A program made the translations under genes and the position numbers. Of a stretch of DNA of 19,144 nucleotides, positions 8,675 through 14,350 are shown piece by piece. Every line of letters begins with the position of its first letter. The first letter of the stretch is position 1. This stretch comes from an uncultured Coriobacteriaceae bacterium (GTDB lineage: Bacteria; Actinomycetota; Coriobacteriia; Coriobacteriales; Atopobiaceae). The stretch covers positions 1 to 19,144 of the forward strand of contig UQSV01000035.1 of assembly GCA_900543875.1 (NCBI GenBank), written 5' to 3'. Under the pieces are notes generated by a model. It saw nothing but the letters and a program-made list of their open reading frames with translations, searched no databases and was not told the DNA's origin.

Positions 8675-8715
8675 CTTCGGGTGAGTGCAGCATCCACTAT
8701 TTGTGATCTGATGTC

Positions 8716-8756
8716 TGTAGACGGAGCATATGAAGTTGTGAAGCAGGGCGTCTACA
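8716..8756. repeat. Inverted repeat TGTAGACG-N25-CGTCTACA
   Basis: TGTAGACG (8716-8723) and CGTCTACA (8749-8756) are perfect inverted copies with centres 33 bp apart, about three DNA turns. The repeat begins 54 bp upstream of the permease start, where the promoter or operator of the ABC operon would be. On the minus strand a weak -35-like TTGTAG overlaps the distal arm. A dimeric repressor site is a reasonable guess; no regulator can be named. Confidence 0.45.
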
Positions 8757-8808
8757 AGCCTTTGACCTCGCGTTTCTTCTCGAACCCATTTGTACGCCAA
8801 GAGTCGTT

Positions 8809-8891
8809 GAGCACCCACATATGCGTGCTAGGAGGGCGTCTAGCGCGTATATGTGGGTGCTCGTTGGCTGGGCACGTAAATGTGGGTGCGC
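8809..8891. repeat. Three-copy repeat GCACCCACAT with 23-bp-arm hairpin
   Basis: Arm 8809-8831 pairs with arm 8840-8862 over 23 positions with an 8-base loop. The only two non-Watson-Crick pairs (8826/8845 and 8823/8848) would be G-U pairs in RNA transcribed from the plus strand. A third copy, CGTAAATGTGGGTGCGC (8875-8891), repeats the right-arm sequence CGTATATGTGGGTGCTC (8846-8862) in direct orientation, with two differences and starts 29 bp apart. No U-tract follows, so it is not a simple terminator. It may be a set of protein binding sites, a structured leader RNA, or a dispersed genomic repeat. Confidence 0.75.
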
Positions 8892-9016
8892 GGCTCACGG
8901 GCGTCCGAGGGCAACGGCTCTTCTCGGCAACGCAAATTCCCTGCGCCGTTGCGCTGAGATTGTGACGTTCGGTTGCACTCACAAAATCTAAGCGCGCTCA
9001 AAGAAGATTTTTTCAT

Positions 9017-9051
9017 TTCTCGTTGTTATATCGAGAAGTGCTGGGTACCAT
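9017..9051 (+). promoter_or_regulatory. Candidate groES promoter with overlapping inverted repeat
   Basis: TTGTTA (9023-9028) and TACCAT (9046-9051) are spaced 17 bp and could be -35 and -10 boxes; a start near 9058 would give a leader of about 85 nt. TTCTCG (9017-9022) and CGAGAA (9032-9037) form an inverted repeat with a 9-bp gap that covers the -35 box. The 9-bp gap is that of the HrcA site CIRCE, but the arms do not match TTAGCACTC, nor the HspR site. The boxes each match only 4 of 6 consensus bases. Confidence 0.35.
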
Positions 9052-9087
9052 TTCTAGCGTTGGTAACTAGCGCGCGGCACGCCGCCG

Positions 9088-9102
9088 CGCCAGCGACTGG
9101 CG
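9088..9102 (+). other. Small hairpin in the groES leader
   Basis: CGCCAG (9088-9093) and CTGGCG (9097-9102) form a 6-bp stem with a 3-base loop, 25 bases before the groES ribosome site. It could stabilise the mRNA; no more can be said. Confidence 0.3.
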
Positions 9103-9143
9103 TCAACGCAACCCGCCAGCGCTCAAGAAGGAGGTTCTTGGAT

Positions 9144-9434
9144 ATGACTCTGAAGCCGCTTGGAGACCGCGTTCTCGTTAAGCCCGCCCCCAAGGAGGAG
9201 AAGACCTCGACCGGTCTGTACATCTCCAGTGGCGCCCAGGAGAAGCCGCAGCGCGGCGAGGTCATCGCCGTTGGCGCTGGCAAGTTCAACGACAAGGGCG
9301 AGCGCGTCGCCATGGACGTCAAGGTTGGCGACCAGGTCTACTACGGCAAGTTCGGTGGCAACGAGGTCAAGGTCGACGGCGAGGACTACCTGCTGCTTCG
9401 CGCCGACGACATTTACGCCGTCATCGAGGACTAG
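9144..9434 (+). CDS. groES: Co-chaperonin GroES (Hsp10)
   Basis: The 96-residue protein forms the heptameric lid of the GroEL chaperonin and assists ATP-driven protein folding in the cytoplasm. It opens MTLKPLGDRVLVKP, has a mobile-loop region EEKTSTGLYISSGAQEKPQR, and ends VDGEDYLLLRADDIYAVIED; length and motifs are those of GroES. The ATG at 9144 is preceded by AAGGAGG at 9128-9134 with nine bases between; the frame is open further upstream, but those residues are not GroES-like. groEL follows after 89 bp, giving the classic two-gene operon. No canonical CIRCE or HAIR heat-shock operator is visible upstream. Confidence 0.98.
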   Translation: MTLKPLGDRVLVKPAPKEEKTSTGLYISSGAQEKPQRGEVIAVGAGKFNDKGERVAMDVKVGDQVYYGKFGGNEVKVDGEDYLLLRADDIYAVIED

Positions 9435-9440
9435 CTCCGT

Positions 9441-9455
9441 GCGGGTCCGTCCCGC
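9441..9455 (+). other. Hairpin in the groES-groEL gap
   Basis: GCGGG (9441-9445) and CCCGC (9451-9455) pair around a 5-base loop, just after the groES stop. No U-tract follows, so full termination is unlikely; it may protect or process the mRNA. Confidence 0.35.
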
Positions 9456-9523
9456 TTGCATCTGATTGATCGCCGCGCAAAGCAAGACTCGGCCCAGCGC
9501 GGCTGCTAGAAAGGAAGCCACCA

Positions 9524-11164
9524 ATGGCTAAGAACATCATGTTCGGCACGGACGCTCGTGCCAAGCTCGCCAAGGGCGTCAACACCCTGGCCGATGCCGT
9601 CACCGCCACCATGGGTCCCAAGGGTCGCTACGTTGCCCTCGAGCGCTCCTACGGCGCCCCCACGATTACCAACGACGGCGTATCCGTCGCCAAGGAGATC
9701 GAGCTGAAGGACCACGTGGAGAACATGGGCGCCCAGCTCGTCAAGGAGGTTGCCACCAAGACCAACGACACCGTGGGTGACGGCACCACCACCGCGACCC
9801 TGCTCGCCCAGGTCATCGTGAACGAGGGCCTGCGCAACGTCGCCGCCGGCGCCGACCCGCTGGCCATCCGTCGTGGCATCGACAAGGCCGTCAACGCCGT
9901 CGTCGCTTCCATGAAGGCCTCCGCCAAGACCGTCGACACCAAGGAGCAGATTGCCTCCGTCGGCACCATCTCCGCCTCTGACCCGCAGGTTGGCCAGAAG
10001 ATCTCCGACGCCATGGAGGTCGTGGGCAAGGACGGCGTCATCACCGTTGACGAGGACAAGACCAACTTCGGCATCTCCGTCGACACGGTCGAGGGCATGC
10101 AGTTCGACAAGGGCTACATCTCCCCGTACTTCGCGACCGACAACTCCGCCCAGGTCGCCGAGCTCGAGAACCCCTACATCCTCATGACCGACCAGAAGGT
10201 CTCCAACATCCAGGACATCCTGCCTGTCCTCGAGGCCGTTCAGAAGTCCGGCTCCTCGCTGCTCATCATCGCCGAGGACGTCGAGGGCGAGGCCCTCGCC
10301 ACGCTGATTCTCAACAAGCTCCGTGGCACCCTGAAGATCGCCGCCGTGAAGGCCCCTGGCTACGGTGACCGTCGTAAGCGCATGCTCGAGGACATCGCCG
10401 TCCTCACCGGTGGCCAGGTTGCCATGGAGGAGCTTGGCATCAAGCTCGCCGACACCACCGCCGAGATGCTCGGCCGCGCCAAGTCCGTCAAGATCACCAA
10501 GGACAACACTACCATCGTCTCCGGTGCCGGCTCCAAGGCTGCCATCGACGAGCGCGTTGCCCAGATCAAGGGCGAGCTCGAGCACACCGACTCCGACTTC
10601 GACCGTGAGAAGCTCCAGGAGCGTCTCGCCAAGCTCTCCGGTGGCGTGGCCGTCATCAAGGCTGGCGCCGCTACCGAGGTCGAGCTCAAGGAGATTAAGC
10701 ACCGCATCGAGGACGCCCTGCAGGCCACTCGTGCGGCCGTTGAGGAGGGCATCGTCGCCGGCGGCGGCGTCGCGTTCCTCGAGGCCCTGCCCGAGCTCGA
10801 CAAGGTCGATGCCACCGACGAGGAGAAGATCGGCGTCGAGATCGTGCGCAAGGCGCTGACCGCCCCGGTCAAGAAGATTGCCGAGAACGCTGGCTTCGAG
10901 GGCTCCGTTGTGGTCGAGAAGATCAAGAGCCTGCCCGCCGGCCAGGGCCTCAACTCCGCCAACGGCGAGTGGGGCGACATGATCGAGATGGGCGTGCTCG
11001 ACCCGGTCAAGGTCTCCCGCGTGACCCTGCAGAACGCCGCCTCCGTCGCCAGCCTGATCCTCATCACCGAGGCCACGGTCACCGACGAGCCCAAGGACAC
11101 CACGATCGAGGAGGCCATCTCCGCTGCGGCCGCCCAGGGCGGCCAGGGTGGCGGAATGTACTAA
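9524..11164 (+). CDS. groEL: Chaperonin GroEL (Hsp60)
   Basis: The 546-residue protein is the ring-forming ATP-dependent chaperonin. It shows MFGTDARAKLAKGVNTLADA, TMGPKGRYV, the nucleotide-binding GDGTTTATLLAQ (starting at residue 85), the apical-domain stretch KAPGYGDRRKRMLEDIAVLT, and VEEGIVAGGGVAFLEA near the end of the second equatorial part. The C-terminal tail is short, GGQGGGMY, rather than the repeated GGM tail of many GroELs. The start follows AAAGGAAG (9510-9517) with six bases between. Codon use is strongly biased to C-ending codons, as expected for a highly expressed gene. A strong terminator follows 31 bp after the stop. Confidence 0.99.
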   Translation: MAKNIMFGTDARAKLAKGVNTLADAVTATMGPKGRYVALERSYGAPTITNDGVSVAKEIELKDHVENMGAQLVKEVATKTNDTVGDGTTTATLLAQVIVNEGLRNVAAGADPLAIRRGIDKAVNAVVASMKASAKTVDTKEQIASVGTISASDPQVGQKISDAMEVVGKDGVITVDEDKTNFGISVDTVEGMQFDKGYISPYFATDNSAQVAELENPYILMTDQKVSNIQDILPVLEAVQKSGSSLLIIAEDVEGEALATLILNKLRGTLKIAAVKAPGYGDRRKRMLEDIAVLTGGQVAMEELGIKLADTTAEMLGRAKSVKITKDNTTIVSGAGSKAAIDERVAQIKGELEHTDSDFDREKLQERLAKLSGGVAVIKAGAATEVELKEIKHRIEDALQATRAAVEEGIVAGGGVAFLEALPELDKVDATDEEKIGVEIVRKALTAPVKKIAENAGFEGSVVVEKIKSLPAGQGLNSANGEWGDMIEMGVLDPVKVSRVTLQNAASVASLILITEATVTDEPKDTTIEEAISAAAAQGGQGGGMY

Positions 11165-11195
11165 GCCCGATCACCGGCTCAGTCGTTAGATGACG

Positions 11196-11284
11196 AAGCC
11201 CCGGATCGGCGTTGCCCGCAAACGTCCTCGTGCTACGCGCACTGCGGAATGTTTGCTTGGCAACGCCGACCGGGGCTTTTGCTG
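11196..11284 (+). terminator. Long nested terminator hairpin after groEL
   Basis: AAGCCCCGG (11196-11204) pairs with CCGGGGCTT (11270-11278). After one bulged A, TCGGCGTTGCC (11206-11216) pairs with GGCAACGCCGA (11259-11269), giving 20 bp in all. Inside, GCAAACG (11218-11224) pairs with TGTTTGC (11250-11256), then TCC with GGA, then GTGC with GCAC around TACGC. T runs (11277-11280 and 11284 onward) follow. Position and U-tract support a rho-independent terminator for groESL, though the stem is much longer than needed. Confidence 0.85.
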
Positions 11285-11430
11285 TTTTCGCCGTCGATGC
11301 TTGTCTTTAGAGTGGGGGAATGCGTTCGCGCGAGCCCGCCGCTCGCCTTCGGCGGCATGGGAGCCCCTTCGGCGCGGTATCATTGAACAGTTATCCCGCT
11401 GGGGAGCGGCGTTGCTCGAAAGGGAGAGAC

Positions 11431-12711
11431 ATGGCCGAGAAGCGAGATCTGCTCGACGAGTTCATTGACATACGCAACGACTGGCGGGCGCTGTCCAATC
11501 CCGTGACCGACGTTGCCAATGCGCTGTCGGCCAACCCCGAAGAGGTCAAGACCTGGAATCCGGCGGACTACAAGGAGCGCCCGCGCGCCAACGTCAACAA
11601 CTGCGTGGCCTGCAAGGCCGGAAGCGAGAAGGCGTGCACGTTGTGCCGTGACATCTGCCCGGTCAACGCCATCGACATGTCCGAGGGCGGCATCGAGATC
11701 GCCGACACCTGCCGCAAGTGCGGCCTGTGCTCGGCTGCCTGCCCGTCCGAGAGCTTCACCGCGTTCCAGATTACCCCGCGCAAGCTCTACGACCGCATCG
11801 TTCGCGCCGCCACGGCGTTCGAGCACGCCTATGTCACCTGCACGCGTGCGCTGGGTCGCATACCCGAGGGCAACGAGGTCGTGCTGCCCTGCGTGGGGTG
11901 CGTGCCCACCGAGGTCTGGTACGCCATTCTCGCCGACTACCCCAACGTCTCGGTCTACCTGCCGCTTGGCATCTGCGACCGCTGCCGCAACACCACGGGC
12001 GAGGACGCGCTGGCCGAGAACATCGGCGCCGCGGAGGAGCTCGCGGGCAAGGGCGTGGGCGTTGAGATCGACGAGAAGGCCCTCGACCGCACCAAGAACC
12101 ATGAGTTCGAGCGCCGCGAGTTCATCAACAGCATCAGCAAACAGGGCATGAACGCTCTGGGCAGCGTGAACCCGGCCATTGCCGCCGCGCGCGCCATCAC
12201 CAAGAAGCTCGACGAGAACACGCGACGCATCAACGCGCTCACCCGCTCGATCGAGGGCGCCTCGGCCCCCGCTCCGGCACGCAAGCGTCGCATCCTCACG
12301 CAGCGCAGGCAGCTGCTGCTCTCGACGCTGCAGCGTCACCCCAAGTATGCGGTGCGCTTCAAGCCCCAGCGCCCGGTGTGCGACTCCGAGCGCTGCACCT
12401 CGTGCGGCGAGTGTGTCGACATCTGCCCCACGCACGCCTGCGAGCTGAGCGAGAACGGCATCTTCTCCGTCGAGGCCTCCTACTGCAACGAGTGCGGCGC
12501 GTGCCTGCGCGCCTGCGGCGAGAAGGCTCTCACGTTCGAGAGCTACGACGCCGCCGAGCTCGTTGTCCCCGACAAGGAGGAGATCGAGCGCAAGAAGCGC
12601 CAGGCCGAGCAGAAGGCCGAGGTCGAGAAGCTCAAGAAGCAGGGCATGGAGCAGCTCAAGCGCGGCCTCGACTTCCTCGACAAACTCGACCTTGGTGGCG
12701 ACGACAACTAG
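11431..12711 (+). CDS. Multi-cluster 4Fe-4S ferredoxin-type protein of unknown function
   Basis: The 426-residue soluble protein is rich in cysteine motifs. An N-terminal pair of cluster motifs has C58, C61, C69, C72, C76 followed by Pro, and a classical CxxCxxCxxxCP (C94, C97, C100, C104). The middle has C137, C154-x2-C157 in LPCVGC, and C182-x2-C185 in CDRC. A C-terminal 2[4Fe-4S] ferredoxin domain has C322, C325, C328, C332 (CTSCGECVDICP) and C352, C355, C358, C362 (CNECGACLRACG). A charged helical tail (382-420, EEIERKKRQAEQKAEVEKLK) ends it. Such proteins pass electrons between redox enzymes in anaerobes; the spacing of the middle cysteines faintly recalls MvhD-type hydrogenase subunits, which is only a guess. 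The ATG at 11431 has AAAGGGAGAG upstream (11420-11429); the frame is open to 11320 without support. No redox partner gene is adjacent. Confidence 0.85.
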   Translation: MAEKRDLLDEFIDIRNDWRALSNPVTDVANALSANPEEVKTWNPADYKERPRANVNNCVACKAGSEKACTLCRDICPVNAIDMSEGGIEIADTCRKCGLCSAACPSESFTAFQITPRKLYDRIVRAATAFEHAYVTCTRALGRIPEGNEVVLPCVGCVPTEVWYAILADYPNVSVYLPLGICDRCRNTTGEDALAENIGAAEELAGKGVGVEIDEKALDRTKNHEFERREFINSISKQGMNALGSVNPAIAAARAITKKLDENTRRINALTRSIEGASAPAPARKRRILTQRRQLLLSTLQRHPKYAVRFKPQRPVCDSERCTSCGECVDICPTHACELSENGIFSVEASYCNECGACLRACGEKALTFESYDAAELVVPDKEEIERKKRQAEQKAEVEKLKKQGMEQLKRGLDFLDKLDLGGDDN

Positions 12712-12748
12712 GTAAAACCGCCCGATTCGTTGGGCTGAACGTATGGCG

Positions 12749-12764
12749 CCAGCGCCCCCGCTGG
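12749..12764 (+). other. Hairpin between the Fe-S gene and ychF
   Basis: CCAGCG (12749-12754) and CGCTGG (12759-12764) pair around CCCC. No U-tract follows. The 93-bp gap holds nothing else clear apart from the ychF ribosome site. Confidence 0.3.
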
Positions 12765-12790
12765 TAGCTGGGCCAGGCGCCCGGCAGCTC

Positions 12791-12797
12791 AGGAAGG
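12791..12797 (+). promoter_or_regulatory. Ribosome binding site that decides the ychF start
   Basis: AGGAAGG at 12791-12797 is seven bases from a GTG at 12805 but only one base from the in-frame ATG at 12799, so it supports the GTG. Confidence 0.6.
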
Positions 12798-12804
12798 AAT
12801 GAAT

Positions 12805-13881
12805 GTGTCTCTCTCCATCGGCATCGTTGGCCTGCCCAACGTTGGCAAGTCCACCCTGTTCACGGCCCTCACCAAGAAGGGCGGTCTTGCGGCCAACTAC
12901 CCCTTCGCCACGATCGAGCCCAACGTGGGCATCGTCGACGTGCCCGACGGCCGCCTGCAGAAACTTGCCGACATCGTGCACCCGGGCCGCATCGTGCCCG
13001 CCACGGTCGAGTTCGTCGACATCGCCGGCCTGGTCAAGGGCGCGAGCGAGGGTGAGGGCCTGGGCAACCAGTTCCTGGCCAACATTCGCGAGACCGATGC
13101 CATCTGCGAGGTCGTGCGCTACTTCTCCGACCCCAACGTCATGCGCGAGGTTGGCCGTACGACAGACTTCGTCGACCCCGCGGGCGACGCCGACACGATC
13201 ATGACTGAGCTCATCCTCGCCGACATCCAGACGCTCGAGAAGCAGATTCCCAAGCTGGAGAAGGAGGCGCGCCGCGACAAGGAGCTCGCCCCTAAGCTCG
13301 AGGTAGCAAAGCGCCTGGTCGAGTGGCTGAACGACGGCAACCGCGCCGCCACCATGGACATGACCGACGACGAGCGCGCTGCCGCCCGCGAGCTCTTCCT
13401 GCTGACGCTCAAGCCCATCATCTACGTTGCCAACGTCGACGAGGACGACCTGGGCGCTGACCTTGCCCCCATCGATGGCATCAAGCCCATTCCGGTGTGC
13501 GCCAAGATCGAGGCCGAGCTATCCGAGCTCGACGCCGAGGAGGCCGCGGAGTACCTGGCCGACCTGGGCATCGAGGCGAGCGGCCTGGACGTCCTCGCGC
13601 GTGTTGCCTACAGCACGCTGGGCCTGCAGAGCTACTTCACGGCTGGCGAGATGGAGGTCAAGGCCTGGACGATCCCCGTGGGCGCCAAGGCACCGCAGGC
13701 CGCCGGCGTCATCCACTCTGATTTTGAGCGCGGCTTCATTAAGGCCGAGGTCGCGAGCTACGAGGACTACGTTGAGCTGGGTGGCGAGCAGGGTTGCAAG
13801 GCTGCCGGCAAGCTCCGCATGGAGGGCAAGGACTACGTCGTGGCTGACGGCGACGTGATGCACTTCCGCTTCAACGTGTAG
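12805..13881 (+). CDS. ychF: Redox-regulated ATPase/GTPase YchF (Obg family)
   Basis: The 358-residue protein is a ribosome-associated P-loop NTPase of the Obg group; in the family it prefers ATP and is linked to translation and oxidative stress. It shows the P-loop GLPNVGKST (9-17), the switch-region DIAGLVKGASEGEGLGNQFL, the family-typical NVDE in place of NKxD (which explains the relaxed base preference), and a C-terminal TGS domain ending DYVVADGDVMHFRFNV. Length fits the family. GTG at 12805 is chosen because the ribosome site fits it and the protein then begins (f)MSLSIGIVGLPNVG as in relatives; the ATG at 12799 would add two residues (MN) ahead of the Val. It lies 93 bp after the Fe-S gene, possibly in one transcript. 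Confidence 0.96.
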   Translation: MSLSIGIVGLPNVGKSTLFTALTKKGGLAANYPFATIEPNVGIVDVPDGRLQKLADIVHPGRIVPATVEFVDIAGLVKGASEGEGLGNQFLANIRETDAICEVVRYFSDPNVMREVGRTTDFVDPAGDADTIMTELILADIQTLEKQIPKLEKEARRDKELAPKLEVAKRLVEWLNDGNRAATMDMTDDERAAARELFLLTLKPIIYVANVDEDDLGADLAPIDGIKPIPVCAKIEAELSELDAEEAAEYLADLGIEASGLDVLARVAYSTLGLQSYFTAGEMEVKAWTIPVGAKAPQAAGVIHSDFERGFIKAEVASYEDYVELGGEQGCKAAGKLRMEGKDYVVADGDVMHFRFNV

Positions 13882-13894
13882 ACGTGTTCGACGC

Positions 13895-14033
13895 CGGGCC
13901 TGGATTGGCCTAGACGCTCGATGGGGGGCGGAGCATGCCCTCGTGAAAGGACAGATTGCTGCGCAATCTCCCTTAGCCTTTCACTTCGGCATGCTCCGCC
14001 CCGCCTGACGTTTGCGAGGGTTGTCCAGGCCCG
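13895..14033. repeat. Nested 139-nt palindrome downstream of ychF
   Basis: Four perfect arms nest inside one another: CGGGCCTGGA (13895-13904) with TCCAGGCCCG (14024-14033); a 15-bp pair GGGGCGGAGCATGCC (13925-13939) with its complement (13988-14002); GTGAAAGG (13943-13950) with CCTTTCAC (13977-13984); and AGATTGC (13953-13959) with GCAATCT (13963-13969) around the loop TGC. No U-tract follows. It could be an RNA-stability element, a small structured RNA, or a non-autonomous mobile repeat. Confidence 0.75.
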
Positions 14034-14113
14034 CCTGCTGTTTACGGTGTTGCGAGGACGCTGCATCGCCGGGCCATTGCTAGGTCCGGTTGCCGGGGTG
14101 TAGGGAAAAGGGT

Positions 14114-14142
14114 GAGGCTGGCTGGCGCCAGCCTCGTTTTTT
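14114..14142 (+). terminator. Rho-independent terminator, probably for ychF
   Basis: GAGGCTGGC (14114-14122) pairs perfectly with GCCAGCCTC (14127-14135) around a 4-base loop and is followed by G and six T (14137-14142). It lies 232 bp after the ychF stop, so either the ychF transcript has a long 3' end containing the nested palindrome, or a small RNA ends here. On the other strand the T-tract is poor. Confidence 0.85.
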
Positions 14143-14146
14143 AGGG

Positions 14147-14163
14147 ATTTGCTTCGCAAATCG
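14147..14163. other. Small hairpin GATTTGC-TTC-GCAAATC
   Basis: A 7-bp perfect stem with a 3-base loop, followed by GAAAAAA on the plus strand. Neither strand has a T-tract directly after the stem, so it is not called a terminator. Confidence 0.35.
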
Positions 14164-14175
14164 AAAAAAGGCAGC

Positions 14176-14295
14176 AAGTAGGTAACCTCTGACGATGATG
14201 CCGAGCAGCCCCCTTATGTTGGCAGCTGCCAACTGGCGGTTTGCTGGGTGAGAAACCTGGCCACTTTGGAGGACGCCGAGTGAGGTTACCTATTT
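14176..14295. repeat. 120-bp stretch bounded by 14-bp inverted repeats (MITE-like)
   Basis: AAGTAGGTAACCTC (14176-14189) and GAGGTTACCTATTT (14282-14295) are inverted copies with one mismatch. Each end also contains a palindromic AGGTNACCT core. Inside are a perfect 16-bp palindrome, GTTGGCAGCTGCCAAC (14218-14233), and a 12-bp direct repeat with two differences (14194-14205 and 14269-14280). No coding sequence and no clear target-site duplication is seen. A miniature inverted-repeat element or another dispersed repeat is the likeliest reading; a pair of operator sites is less likely between convergent genes. Confidence 0.55.
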
Positions 14296-14350
14296 GGCGT
14301 GTTATTTGGCCGAGCCGCATTCTGCCTAATGGCTACGCCGCTTGTCGAGC

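Larger units (their letters stand above)
8663..9143. other. Divergent spacer between the ABC operon and groES
   Basis: These 481 bp hold no convincing gene; the open frames have no ribosome site and poor composition. They hold, in order, an 8-bp inverted repeat (8716-8756) close to the permease, a three-copy repeat with a long hairpin (8809-8891), an AT-rich groES promoter zone with an inverted repeat (9017-9051), and a small hairpin (9088-9102) in the presumed groES leader. The spacer must carry both the minus-strand ABC promoter and the plus-strand groES promoter. Confidence 0.7.
13882..14350. other. Convergent spacer between ychF and the LCP genes
   Basis: These 469 bp lie between two genes that both read into the spacer, so promoters are not needed here. 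No convincing gene is present. The spacer holds a nested palindrome (13895-14033), a strong plus-strand terminator (14114-14142), a small 7-bp hairpin (14147-14163), and a 120-bp stretch bounded by inverted repeats (14176-14295). Confidence 0.7.

Noticed and set aside
8809..8891. CRISPR-like repeats
   Set aside because: Only three units, one inverted, with unequal spacing and no cas genes; not a CRISPR array.
8657..8965. Plus-strand open frame of 102 codons in the spacer before groES
   Set aside because: No ribosome site, no recognisable domain, and it runs through the hairpin repeat; treated as chance.
8973..9044. CIRCE heat-shock operator upstream of groES
   Set aside because: A half-site-like TTGCACTC (8973-8980) and AGTGCT (9037-9042) occur, but they are not paired with the required 9-bp gap and the partner arms do not match.
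11380..12981. Long minus-strand open frame of 533 codons across the Fe-S gene and the start of ychF
   Set aside because: It spans two well-supported plus-strand genes and the gap between them, and its composition is shadow-like.
13921..14103. Plus-strand open frame of 60 codons downstream of ychF
   Set aside because: It lies inside the nested palindrome and has no ribosome site; the palindrome explains the sequence better.
14147..14163. Terminator for the minus-strand LCP operon
   Set aside because: The 7-bp stem is followed on the minus strand by CCCTAAAAAA, not a T-tract, so it lacks the second half of a rho-independent terminator.
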